Source: JBGAQP01 sp044220635 (GTDB taxonomy: Bacteria > Pseudomonadota > Gammaproteobacteria > Burkholderiales > Usitatibacteraceae). Taken from it: a stretch of 64,000 nt of DNA. The stretch covers positions 124,001-188,000 of the forward strand of contig JBGAQP010000001.1 of assembly GCA_044220635.1 (NCBI GenBank), read 5' to 3'. Shown piece by piece: positions 43,079 to 50,871 of the stretch. Made by a program: the position numbers and the translations under genes. Every line of letters begins with the position of its first letter. Position 1 is the stretch's first letter. The notes beneath the pieces were generated by a model. That model made no database searches and was not told the origin of the DNA. It worked only from the letters and a program-made list of their open reading frames with translations.

Positions 43079-43948
43079 ATGAGCCTTCCCCGGATCGCGC
43101 TGGCGATCGGCGCACTCCTCCTCGCGGCCGCGGCGCACGCGGCCCCCAATGTCGTGGTCGAGGCGGTGCAGTATCCCGCGTGGCTCGAGCGCGCCGGCCG
43201 CGCCGTCCCGCTCACCCCGGGCACCGAGCTCACCGGGCGCGACCGCGTGCTCACCGGCGCGAACGCCCGGGTGCAGCTGCGGCTCGCGGAGGGCAGCACC
43301 GTGAAGCTCGGCGAGAACGCGCGCTTCGCGATCGAGAAGGCGGAATCGCGCGGGGTCTTCACTGCGGCGATGAGCGTCCTCGCGGGCGCCTTCCGCTTCA
43401 CCACCGACCCGCGCGAGAAGAGCGGCCGGCGCGACGTCGCGATCAGGGTGCGCAACGTGAGCGCGGGCGTGCGCGGCACCGACCTCTGGGGCAAGTCCAC
43501 CGAGGAGCGCGACCTCGTGTGCCTGATCGAGGGGCGCATCACGGTGGGCGCCGAGGGGCACCCCACGCTCACGCTCGACCAGCCGCTCGATTTCTACCAG
43601 AAGCCGCGCGGCAAGGACCCGGAGCTCGCCAAGGTGGACCCGAAGCAGCTCGCGGAGTGGGCGAAGGAGACCGAGCCCGCGGCCGACGGGCCCGTCGGCC
43701 GCGTGGGCGGTCGCTGGCGCGTGGTGGCCGCGACCTTCCCGGGGCGCGATGCCGCGCTCGCGCTCAACCGGACCCTGCGCGAGAACGGCTACCCGTCGGA
43801 AGTGCTCGGCAAGGACGCCGGTCCCTACATCGTGCACGTCTCGGGGCTCGCGGGCGAGGTCGAGGCGCGCGCCCTCATGGCGAACCTGCGCGGCGTGAAG
43901 GGCGTGAGCGTGCCCTCGGTCCACCCGATTCCCGGCGCCGCGCCCTGA
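43079..43948 (+). CDS. Periplasmic FecR-domain protein with C-terminal SPOR domain
   Basis: A 289-residue protein. The ATG at 43079 has GGAG upstream and yields a signal peptide (IALAIGALLLAAAAHA). Residues about 50-165 form a FecR-like domain (LTPGTELTGRDRVLTGANARVQLRLAEGSTVKLGENARFAI...RNVSAGVRGTDLWGKS). The C-terminal 75 residues form a SPOR-like domain (GRWRVVAATFPGRDAALALNRTLRENGYPSEVL...YIVHVSGLAGEVEARALMANL), which binds denuded peptidoglycan. No sigma factor or TonB receptor is adjacent, so this is not a FecIR signalling set. It may be a septal or wall-linked sensor. Confidence 0.78.
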   Translation: MSLPRIALAIGALLLAAAAHAAPNVVVEAVQYPAWLERAGRAVPLTPGTELTGRDRVLTGANARVQLRLAEGSTVKLGENARFAIEKAESRGVFTAAMSVLAGAFRFTTDPREKSGRRDVAIRVRNVSAGVRGTDLWGKSTEERDLVCLIEGRITVGAEGHPTLTLDQPLDFYQKPRGKDPELAKVDPKQLAEWAKETEPAADGPVGRVGGRWRVVAATFPGRDAALALNRTLRENGYPSEVLGKDAGPYIVHVSGLAGEVEARALMANLRGVKGVSVPSVHPIPGAAP

Positions 43949-44002
43949 AGGCGCGCTCGCGCCCTTTGACCCCGCGCGCCGAAGCGCACTAGCATCGCCG
44001 GC

Positions 44003-44503
44003 GTGAGGCGCATCCTCGTCATCGGCTGCAGCGGCTCGGGCAAGACGACGCTCGCGCGCTGGCTCGCGCGGACGCTCAACGTGCCCCTCGTGCGCCTCGA
44101 CCGGGAGGCGGGCACCCCACCGCCCGCCGAGGACAAGTGGCGGCGCACCGTGCGCACCCTCGCCGACCGCGAGGCCTGGGTGATGGACGGCACCTTCCAC
44201 GCCACGCTCGCCGAGCGGCTGCCCTCGGCCGACGCCGTGGTCTGGCTCGACTTCCCGCGCTGGCGCTGCCTCGCGCGGGTGGCGTGGCGCTCCCTCCTCA
44301 GCCGGGGGCTCGTGCGCTCGGACATGGGCGGCGAGCCCGAGGGCGGGCTCGACCGCGAGTACCTGCGCTACATCTGGGATTTCAACGCCGTCACGCGCCC
44401 GCGGATCGGCGCCGTCCTCGAGCAGTCGCGCCATCCCGTGGTCGTGGTCCTGCGCTCGCCCGCCGAGGTCTCGCGCTTCAAGCTCGAATTCTCCGCGAAA
44501 TAA
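44003..44503 (+). CDS. Small P-loop kinase (adenylate-kinase-like / FlaR-type)
   Basis: A 166-residue protein from a GTG. The P-loop GCSGSGKTTLARWLA (8-22) starts right after the first strand. LVRLDRE, WVMDGTF and VVWLDFPRWRCLARVAWRSL follow the pattern of topology-modulation or adenylate-kinase-like proteins, which are uncharacterised nucleotide kinases. It ends EVSRFKLEFSAK. A short GC hairpin (44507-44520) follows the stop. The substrate is unknown. Confidence 0.75.
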   Translation: MRRILVIGCSGSGKTTLARWLARTLNVPLVRLDREAGTPPPAEDKWRRTVRTLADREAWVMDGTFHATLAERLPSADAVVWLDFPRWRCLARVAWRSLLSRGLVRSDMGGEPEGGLDREYLRYIWDFNAVTRPRIGAVLEQSRHPVVVVLRSPAEVSRFKLEFSAK

Positions 44504-44624
44504 ATCGGGCGCGAGCGCCCTTCGCGCTTCCGGCGCGGGGGCGTTTTCGGCGAGAATCGGGGTTTCCCGGCTCCAACGAAGTGCCCTGGCCCCTCCGGGC
44601 GGCCCGGGCGTCCGACGCGGCTCC

Positions 44625-47600
44625 ATGAAGGACTTCCTCTCCGGCCTCAATCCCGAGCAGCTGCGCGCGGTGACGCTTCCGCGCGAGTCCGCCCTGATCC
44701 TCGCGGGCGCGGGCAGCGGCAAGACGCGGGTGCTCACCTCGCGCATCGCGCACCTGATCCGCTCGGGCGAGGCGAGCCCGCTCGCGATCCTCGCCGTCAC
44801 CTTCACCAACAAGGCGGCGCGCGAGATGCTCACGAGGCTCTCGGCGATGATGCCGATCAACACCCGCGGCATGTGGGTGGGCACCTTCCACGGCCTGTGC
44901 AACCGGATGCTGCGGCTCCACCACCGCGACGCGGGCCTGCCGCAGCTCTTCCAGATCCTCGACTCCGCGGACCAGCTCTCGGCGGTCAAGCGCCTCGCCA
45001 AGGCCCAGGGGCTCGACGAGGAGAAGTTCGCGCCGCGCCAGCTCCAGAACTTCATCAACAACTGCAAGGAGGCGGGGCTGCGCGCGAACGCCGTCGAGGC
45101 CGGCGACGACTTCACGCGGCGCATGGTCGCCTTCTACGCGGACTACGACGCGCAGTGCAACCGCGAGGGCGTGGTCGACTTCGCGGAGCTGCTGCTGCGC
45201 TCCTTCGAGCTGCTCGCGCGCCACCCCGAGCTCCTGCACCACTACCAGGAGCGCTTCCGCTACATCCTCGTCGACGAGTTCCAGGACACGAACAAGCTGC
45301 AGTACAAGTGGGTGAAGCTCCTCGCGGGCTCCAACGGCTGCGTGTTCGCGGTGGGCGACGACGACCAGTGCCTGGCGGCGGGAACGCCCGTGACGCTCGC
45401 GGACGGGACCATCCGCCCCATCGAGGACGTCCGGCCCGGCGATCGGGTCCTGTCGTGCCACGGGACGGGGGACTTCCGCGCCGCGACCGTCACGCGGACC
45501 CACTCGCGGCCCGCGAAGGGCGACTTGCTGGAAATCCGCACCCGGAGCGGCCGGGTCCTGACGAGCACGCCGGAGCACACGCACTTCGCGGGATACCTCC
45601 TGGGCGATACGCCCCAGATGCACTTCACCTACCTCATGCACAAGGAAGGCGTGGGGTACCGGCTGGGAACGTCGCAGGTCTACACGAAAGGCCAGGCGAA
45701 GCCCATGGTGGGATTCCGCCAGCGCTCCGTCCAGGAGCACGCGGATGCCGTCTGGGTGGTCGGTACGCATGCGAGCGAGAACGCGGCCCGGTTCGACGAG
45801 ATCACGCTGTCCCTGCGCTACGGGTTGCCGACGCTTCCCTTCGTCCCCCGGAAGGGAAAGGCCACGAACGGGCTCGTTCACGATCCGGCGTGGATCGACC
45901 GGCTCTATCGGGAGGTCGAGACTTCGGCGGGCGCCGGGCGCCTGCTCGCCGACCGCGGGCTCTCGCTCGACGAGCCGCATCACGTGCCGCGCTCCCGCGA
46001 TTCATCCCGGCGCAACATCGTCGTGACGCTTTGCGGCGACCGGCGTGGCGCGTCCCCGATGCACCGGATGCTGGTCATGGGAAACGATGCCGAGGGGCGG
46101 GGGGCGCTCGCGGAATCGGGGTTCCCCGTGCGCAGCGCGAAGCGCGGTTCGCGCAGCTGGAAGGTGGAGACGACCCGGGCCGATTTCGGCGAGGTGATGG
46201 ACCTCGCGAGCCGGGCAAGCCGCGCGCTCGACGGCCGGATCGTCCTCAAGGCCAACCTCCACGGACGCTCGCTTCCGTTCATCCGGGCGGCATCGGTCCG
46301 GCCGGGCATGGTCATGGCGGACGGGGCAGGCGGCACCGACGTGGTCGCGGAAGTCCGGCGGGTCCCGGGCGCACGGCGCCTCGTGCACGATCTCGACGTC
46401 GAACCGACGCACAACTTCGTCGCCGCGGGAATCGTCACGCACAACTCCATCTACCGGTTCCGGGGGGCGGAAGTCGGCAACATGAACGAGTTCGTACGCG
46501 ACTTCGGCGTTTCCCGGGTCGTGAAGCTCGAGCAGAACTACCGCTCGCAGGGCGCGATCCTGGATGCCGCCAACGCGGTGATCGCGCAGAACAAGGCGCG
46601 CCTGGGCAAGAACCTGTGGACCGCCGAGGGGCGCGGCGAGCCGCTGCGCGTCTTCGCCGCGGCGAGCGACGAGGAGGAGGCGCGCTTCATCGTCGACGAG
46701 GCGAGGCAGCTGCACCGCGAGGGCATCGCGCTCTCGGACATGGCGCTGCTCTACCGCTCGAACGCGCAATCGCGCATCCTCGAGCACGCGCTGTTCCGCG
46801 CGGGCGTGGCCTACAAGGTGTACGGGGGCCTGCGATTCTTCGAGCGCCAGGAGGTGAAGCACGCGCTCGCCTACCTCCGGCTCGCGGCCAACGCCGACGA
46901 CGACACCGCGTTCACGCGCGTCGTGAACTTCCCGCCGCGGGGCATCGGCGCGCGCACCATCGAGCAGCTCCAGGAGGCGGGCGCGGCCCGCGGCGGCAGC
47001 CTCGCCGCGGCGGCGCGCGCCGGCGCGGTCGCGGGCCGCGGGGGCGGCGCCATCGCCGTCTTCCTCGCGATCGTGGAGTCGCTCGGCAAGGCCTCGGAAA
47101 CGCTCACGCTCCCCGAGCTCATCGAGGAGATGCTCGAGTCGAGCCGGCTGAAGGAGCACTACGCCGCGGAGCGCGACGGCCAGGACCGCCTCGAGAACCT
47201 GAACGAGCTGGTGAATGCGGCCACGCTCTTCGCCGAGGAGTACGAGCACGGCGTGGAGCCCGCGGGCGAGTCCCAGCCGGACGTGGCCGCCACGGGAACG
47301 GCCCAGCAGCAGGTGCTCGCCGCGTTCCTCGCGCACGCGAGCCTGGAGGCCGGCGAGCACGAGGCCGCGGCGGGCCAGGACGCGCTGCAGCTGATGACCG
47401 TGCACTCCGCGAAGGGGCTGGAGTTCTCCGCGGTCTTCATCTCCGGGCTCGAGGAGGGGCTGTTCCCGCACGACAACAGCCTCAACGAGGATGGGGGCAT
47501 CGAGGAGGAGCGCCGCCTCATGTACGTCGCGATCACGCGGGCGAGGCAGCGCCTCTACCTCTCCTACGCGGGCACGCGCATGCTCCACGGCCAGCCGCGC

Positions 47601-47966
47601 TACGGCATCGTCTCGCGCTTCGTGGAGGAGATCCCGTCGGAGCTGTGCAAGTGGATCGTGCTGCCCGAGCGCGCCGCCCCCCCGGATTTTCGCCGCCCTG
47701 CCGGGAACTGGAATTCCGGCGGCGGCCGCGCCCCGGGCCCGGACCCGGGGCGCTATCCGGCCCCGCCGCGCCGCGCCGCCTTCGAGACCGCGCGGCCCGA
47801 CGAGCATCCCTTCGCCGTGGGGCAGAGCGTGCGCCACGCGAAGTTCGGCGACGGCGTGGTGATCGGCTTCGAGGGCCGCGGGCTCGACGCCCGCGTGCAG
47901 GTGCGCTTCCGCACGGAGGGCACCAAGTGGCTCGCGCTGCAGTACGCGAAGCTCACCGCGGCCTGA
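44625..47966 (+). CDS. UvrD/Rep-family DNA helicase interrupted by an intein
   Basis: The 1113-residue precursor is a superfamily-1 helicase of about 754 residues plus a 359-residue intein at 249-607. Helicase motifs in order are Walker A LAGAGSGKT (26-34), TFTNKAAREM, VGTFHGLCNR, and DEFQDTN (motif II, 217-223). Next is motif III GDDDQ / SIYRFRGA, split by the intein between Gln and Ser. Then come LEQNYRS (motif IV), TVHSAKGLEFSAVFISGLEEGLFPH (motif V) and EERRLMYVAITRARQRLYLSY (motif VI). Only after splicing would the ATPase site be whole. It fits UvrD/PcrA/Rep length and may act in excision repair or replication restart. It is separate from the BPSS1780-thrB run, which converges on it. Confidence 0.95.
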   Translation: MKDFLSGLNPEQLRAVTLPRESALILAGAGSGKTRVLTSRIAHLIRSGEASPLAILAVTFTNKAAREMLTRLSAMMPINTRGMWVGTFHGLCNRMLRLHHRDAGLPQLFQILDSADQLSAVKRLAKAQGLDEEKFAPRQLQNFINNCKEAGLRANAVEAGDDFTRRMVAFYADYDAQCNREGVVDFAELLLRSFELLARHPELLHHYQERFRYILVDEFQDTNKLQYKWVKLLAGSNGCVFAVGDDDQCLAAGTPVTLADGTIRPIEDVRPGDRVLSCHGTGDFRAATVTRTHSRPAKGDLLEIRTRSGRVLTSTPEHTHFAGYLLGDTPQMHFTYLMHKEGVGYRLGTSQVYTKGQAKPMVGFRQRSVQEHADAVWVVGTHASENAARFDEITLSLRYGLPTLPFVPRKGKATNGLVHDPAWIDRLYREVETSAGAGRLLADRGLSLDEPHHVPRSRDSSRRNIVVTLCGDRRGASPMHRMLVMGNDAEGRGALAESGFPVRSAKRGSRSWKVETTRADFGEVMDLASRASRALDGRIVLKANLHGRSLPFIRAASVRPGMVMADGAGGTDVVAEVRRVPGARRLVHDLDVEPTHNFVAAGIVTHNSIYRFRGAEVGNMNEFVRDFGVSRVVKLEQNYRSQGAILDAANAVIAQNKARLGKNLWTAEGRGEPLRVFAAASDEEEARFIVDEARQLHREGIALSDMALLYRSNAQSRILEHALFRAGVAYKVYGGLRFFERQEVKHALAYLRLAANADDDTAFTRVVNFPPRGIGARTIEQLQEAGAARGGSLAAAARAGAVAGRGGGAIAVFLAIVESLGKASETLTLPELIEEMLESSRLKEHYAAERDGQDRLENLNELVNAATLFAEEYEHGVEPAGESQPDVAATGTAQQQVLAAFLAHASLEAGEHEAAAGQDALQLMTVHSAKGLEFSAVFISGLEEGLFPHDNSLNEDGGIEEERRLMYVAITRARQRLYLSYAGTRMLHGQPRYGIVSRFVEEIPSELCKWIVLPERAAPPDFRRPAGNWNSGGGRAPGPDPGRYPAPPRRAAFETARPDEHPFAVGQSVRHAKFGDGVVIGFEGRGLDARVQVRFRTEGTKWLALQYAKLTAA
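45369..46445 (+). other. Intein inside the helicase (359 residues)
   Basis: Protein-splicing element. The first residue is Cys249 (CLAAGTPVTLADGTIRPIED, block A). Block B is TSTPEHTHFAG with the TxxH-type histidine. Block F is RRLVHDLDVEPTHNFVAAG, and block G ends VTHN, with penultimate His606 and terminal Asn607; the next residue is Ser608. All residues needed for splicing are present. The middle 200 residues lack a clear LAGLIDADG pair but include VGYRLGTSQ, HASENAARFDEITLSLRYGLPTLPF and PHHVPR...RRNIVVTLCGDRRG, so a degenerate or unusual homing endonuclease is possible. Codons here use more CGG, GGA and GAA than the flanks, which fits horizontal arrival. Confidence 0.93.
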
Positions 47967-47978
47967 AGGCGCGCCCCC

Positions 47979-48752
47979 TCAGGGCGCCCGGGCCGCCGGC
48001 TCGAAGACCTCGCGGTAGCCCACCCACGTGCTGGTGAGCATCACGGGGATCGCGATGAAGAGCCCGAGGCCCCAGGGGATGATCGCGGCGAAGAAGACCA
48101 CGAACAGCGCGACCCCGTAGGCGAGCATCGCGCCGAGGTTGGAGAGCGCGGCGTACACGCTCCAGCGGATCGCGTGCCCCGCGCCGAGGGCGTGGAAGGC
48201 GATGAGCGGCGGCGCGAACCAGAGCGCGCCCTTGACGATCGCCGTGAGCACCAGGCCCACGAGGATGATCCACTCCTTGCCCTGGAGCGAGCGCACGTAG
48301 TCGGCGAGGCTGGGCGCGGCCTCGCTGCCCTCGGGCGCGGCGATCTCCACCGGCAGGCCGAGCGCGGCCATCAGGGCGAAGATCGCGATCTCGGCCACGA
48401 GCAGCAGCGCGCCGATGTTCACGAGCGCACGCACGTTCGCGCGGAATCCCGCGAAGAGGTCGCCCATCTCCACGGCCTGCCCGGCCTCGGCGTTGCGCGC
48501 GGCGATCGCGAACGAGGCGAAGAACACCGGCTGCAGGAAGTTCGCCACCACGCCGCCCACGAGCGGCACCATGATCAGGCCGAAGGTGATCACCATCCAG
48601 CCCGCGGCGAGCCCGATCCACACCATCGGCTGTCGGCGGAAGAGGCCGAAGCCCCCGACGAGCCAGCGCGCGCCGCGGGAGGCCGGCACCTCCGCCACCG
48701 CGATCGCGCGATCCGCGCCCGGCGGCTCAGGCGAGGGTGTCGGCGAGGCCAT
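47979..48752 (-). CDS. BPSS1780-family membrane protein
   Basis: A 257-residue integral membrane protein with about six spans. It has the family layout VPASRGARWLVGGFGLFRRQPMVWIGLAAGWMVI near the start, FAGFRANVRALVNIGALLLVAE, and the C-terminal PWGLGLFIAIPVMLTSTWVGYREVF. The family is common in betaproteobacteria and its function is unknown. The N-terminus is Pro-rich and its start overlaps the end of thrB by 26 bases. Confidence 0.85.
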   Translation of the reverse strand: MASPTPSPEPPGADRAIAVAEVPASRGARWLVGGFGLFRRQPMVWIGLAAGWMVITFGLIMVPLVGGVVANFLQPVFFASFAIAARNAEAGQAVEMGDLFAGFRANVRALVNIGALLLVAEIAIFALMAALGLPVEIAAPEGSEAAPSLADYVRSLQGKEWIILVGLVLTAIVKGALWFAPPLIAFHALGAGHAIRWSVYAALSNLGAMLAYGVALFVVFFAAIIPWGLGLFIAIPVMLTSTWVGYREVFEPAARAP

Positions 48753-49677
48753 GGGCGTTCGCGATGTGGTGCTCGAGGAGCCGGCGGGAGTAGCCGTGGT
48801 CCTTCTCGACCGTCATGTGCGAGTCCTGCGGGAAGTGCGTGTAGCCCAGGCGCCCGAGCCAGGTCCGGAGCGCGGCGCGCCGCAGCATCACCGGCCAGAG
48901 GCCGCGCTCGAGCTCCGTGAGCGGGCGCTCGCCGCCGTAGCCGGCGAGCAGCGCGTGCGCGAGGCCGTGGTCGAGCCCGGCGCCGGGCGTCGTGCACCAG
49001 TCGTTGGCGGTGATCGCGAGGTCGTAGAGCAGCGCGTCGTCGCAGGCGAAGTAGAAGTCGATCACCCCGCCCTCGCCCTCGTCGTCCCAGAGCACGTTGT
49101 CGCGGAAGAGGTCGCCGTGGATCACGCCCTGCGGGAGCACCGTGTCGTCGTGGATCGCCTGGTAGCGGTTCTCGTCGGCGATGAGCGCGTTCTCCTCGCG
49201 CGAGAGCTTCGGCCGCAGGCTCTCGGCGAAGCGCTCCCGCCAGGCGCGCCCGCGCCAGTTGGCGAGGCTCGCCTCGTACCCGAGGCCCGCGAGGTGGAGC
49301 GTGGCGAGGATGCGGCCCACGGCGCGGCAGTCGGCGGCCGTCGGATGCAGGCGCGGCGTGCCCGGCAACCGCGTCACGATGCACGCGGGCTTGCCGTTCA
49401 GCTCCGCGATCGACTCGCCGTCATCCATCGGCATCGGGTCGGGGCAGGTCACGCCGTGGTGCGCGAGGTGGTGCATGAGGCCGATGTAGAAGGGCAGGTC
49501 CGCGCGCGGGATCTTCTCGAAGAGCGTGAGGACGTATTCACCCGTGGTCGTCGTGAGGAAGTAGTTCGTGTTCTCCACGCCCTGCGCGATGCCCTCGAGC
49601 CGCTCGAGCTCGCCGAGGGAATAGCGCTCGAGGAGCGCGGCCGCCTGCGCAGCCGAAACCGGGGTGAAGACCGACAT
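48727..49677 (-). CDS. thrB: Homoserine kinase (APH-fold ThrB)
   Basis: A 316-residue kinase of the aminoglycoside-phosphotransferase fold, the ThrB type typical of beta- and some gammaproteobacteria, which phosphorylates homoserine for threonine synthesis. The catalytic loop is VIHGDLFRDNVLWDD, and the metal aspartate is in GGVIDFYFACDD. GIAQGVENTNYFLTT near the start is a family marker. The ATG at 49677 (MSVFTPVSAAQA) was chosen over an upstream alternative. DUF2782 and LOG genes follow in the usual betaproteobacterial order near polA. Confidence 0.92.
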   Translation of the reverse strand: MSVFTPVSAAQAAALLERYSLGELERLEGIAQGVENTNYFLTTTTGEYVLTLFEKIPRADLPFYIGLMHHLAHHGVTCPDPMPMDDGESIAELNGKPACIVTRLPGTPRLHPTAADCRAVGRILATLHLAGLGYEASLANWRGRAWRERFAESLRPKLSREENALIADENRYQAIHDDTVLPQGVIHGDLFRDNVLWDDEGEGGVIDFYFACDDALLYDLAITANDWCTTPGAGLDHGLAHALLAGYGGERPLTELERGLWPVMLRRAALRTWLGRLGYTHFPQDSHMTVEKDHGYSRRLLEHHIANAHGLADTLA

Positions 49678-49703
49678 GCCGTGCGCTTCGGGCGGGGCGG
49701 GAA

Positions 49704-50051
49704 TCAGAACTCGATCAGGACCCACTGCGGGACGCGCACCCCGGAGTCGAGGTTGTCCTGGCGGGCGAACTGCCCGTCGCCCTTGTGGTCGATGAGCAGG
49801 TACGGGCGGCCGTGAGCGGGCGTCACGCGCATCATGTAGAGCTTGCCCTTGACGCGGTACTCCTGCACCGTCGCCTCGCCTTCCTTGCGGATCGTGACCT
49901 GGGGCTCGAGCGTCGGGTCCGGCTCCGTCATCGCGGGCGGGGGCGGCGGCTCCTCGAGCGGCCTGGAGCCGGCCGGCAGGGGCCGCGGGCCGGTTTGCGC
50001 GGCCGCGGACAGGAAGAAGCCGAGGAGGATGATGCCGAGAAGGGCGCGCAT
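49704..50051 (-). CDS. DUF2782-family small secreted protein
   Basis: A 115-residue protein with a short signal peptide (LLGIILLGFFLSAAAQ), a Pro-rich linker (LEEPPPPPAM) and a compact beta domain (QVTIRKEGEATVQEYRVKGKLYMMRVTPAHGRPYLLIDHKGDGQF). This is the DUF2782 pattern found next to thrB and polA in betaproteobacteria. Function is unknown; it is likely periplasmic. It starts 62 bp after the LOG gene. Confidence 0.82.
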   Translation of the reverse strand: MRALLGIILLGFFLSAAAQTGPRPLPAGSRPLEEPPPPPAMTEPDPTLEPQVTIRKEGEATVQEYRVKGKLYMMRVTPAHGRPYLLIDHKGDGQFARQDNLDSGVRVPQWVLIEF

Positions 50052-50113
50052 GGCGACAAGTCGCTTTCCGGAATCGAGTGTAGCACTTCCCCCCGGAGCC
50101 GCCTTGACGAAGC

Positions 50114-50839
50114 TCAGAGGGCGAGCACGGCCTCCCGCTCGGCGGGCGAGAGCTCGAAGCCGCGCGACTGGTAGTGGGTGAAGATCGCGTCCACGACCGC
50201 CTTGGGGTCGTCGATCACCTGGAAGAGCCGCTCGTCGCCGGGGCTGATCATGCCGCGGGCGCCGAGCGTGCCCGCGATCCAGTCCACGAGCCCCGCCCAG
50301 AAATCGGAACCCACCAGGATCACGGGCACCTTGCGGATCTTGCCGGTCTGCACGAGGGTGAGGACCTCCATCAGCTCGTCGAGCGTGCCGAAGCCCCCGG
50401 GCATCATCACGAACGCGCAGGACATCTTCACGAACATCACCTTGCGCGCGAAGAAGTGCTGGAAGGTGTGGGCGACGTCCTGGAAGGGATTGGCCGACTG
50501 CTCGTGCGGCAGGTCGATGTTGAGGCCCACGCTGGGGCTGGGCCCGCCGAAGGCGCCCTTGTTGGCCGCCTCCATGATGCCCGGGCCGCCGCCGGAGATC
50601 ACCGAGAAGCCCGAGTCCGACAGGCTCCTCGCGATCAGCTCCGCGAGCGCGTAGTTGGGGTGCCCGGGCCCGGTGCGCGCGCTGCCGAAGATCGTGACCG
50701 CGGGCTGGATGGACTGCAGCCGTTCGGTCGAGGAGACGAACTCTGCGATAATCTCGAACATCCTCCACGCCTCGCGCGCCGAGGACTGCGAGCGGTTCAC
50801 GAGCTGGGGATCGGAGGGCTTGGGGACCTTGTTGGACAT
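50114..50839 (-). CDS. LOG-family (TIGR00730) nucleotide phosphoribohydrolase
   Basis: A 241-residue Rossmann-like protein. The family motifs are VISGGGPGIMEAANKGAF and MPGGFGTLDELMEVLT (PGGxGTxxE). Family members cleave the base from nucleoside 5'-monophosphates, including cytokinin precursors. The start at 50839 was chosen because GAGG lies seven bases upstream; an ATG 12 bases earlier is possible. It is divergent from polA across 32 bp. Confidence 0.88.
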   Translation of the reverse strand: MSNKVPKPSDPQLVNRSQSSAREAWRMFEIIAEFVSSTERLQSIQPAVTIFGSARTGPGHPNYALAELIARSLSDSGFSVISGGGPGIMEAANKGAFGGPSPSVGLNIDLPHEQSANPFQDVAHTFQHFFARKVMFVKMSCAFVMMPGGFGTLDELMEVLTLVQTGKIRKVPVILVGSDFWAGLVDWIAGTLGARGMISPGDERLFQVIDDPKAVVDAIFTHYQSRGFELSPAEREAVLAL

Positions 50840-50871
50840 CGCTGGCCTCATTTCGAATCGACACTGCGCCG

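Noticed and set aside
44625..47966. Reading the helicase insertion as a frameshift, misassembly or extra helicase domain
   Set aside because: The frame is continuous and both junctions are exact splice junctions (Cys ... His-Asn|Ser) with Hint blocks A, B, F and G in order.
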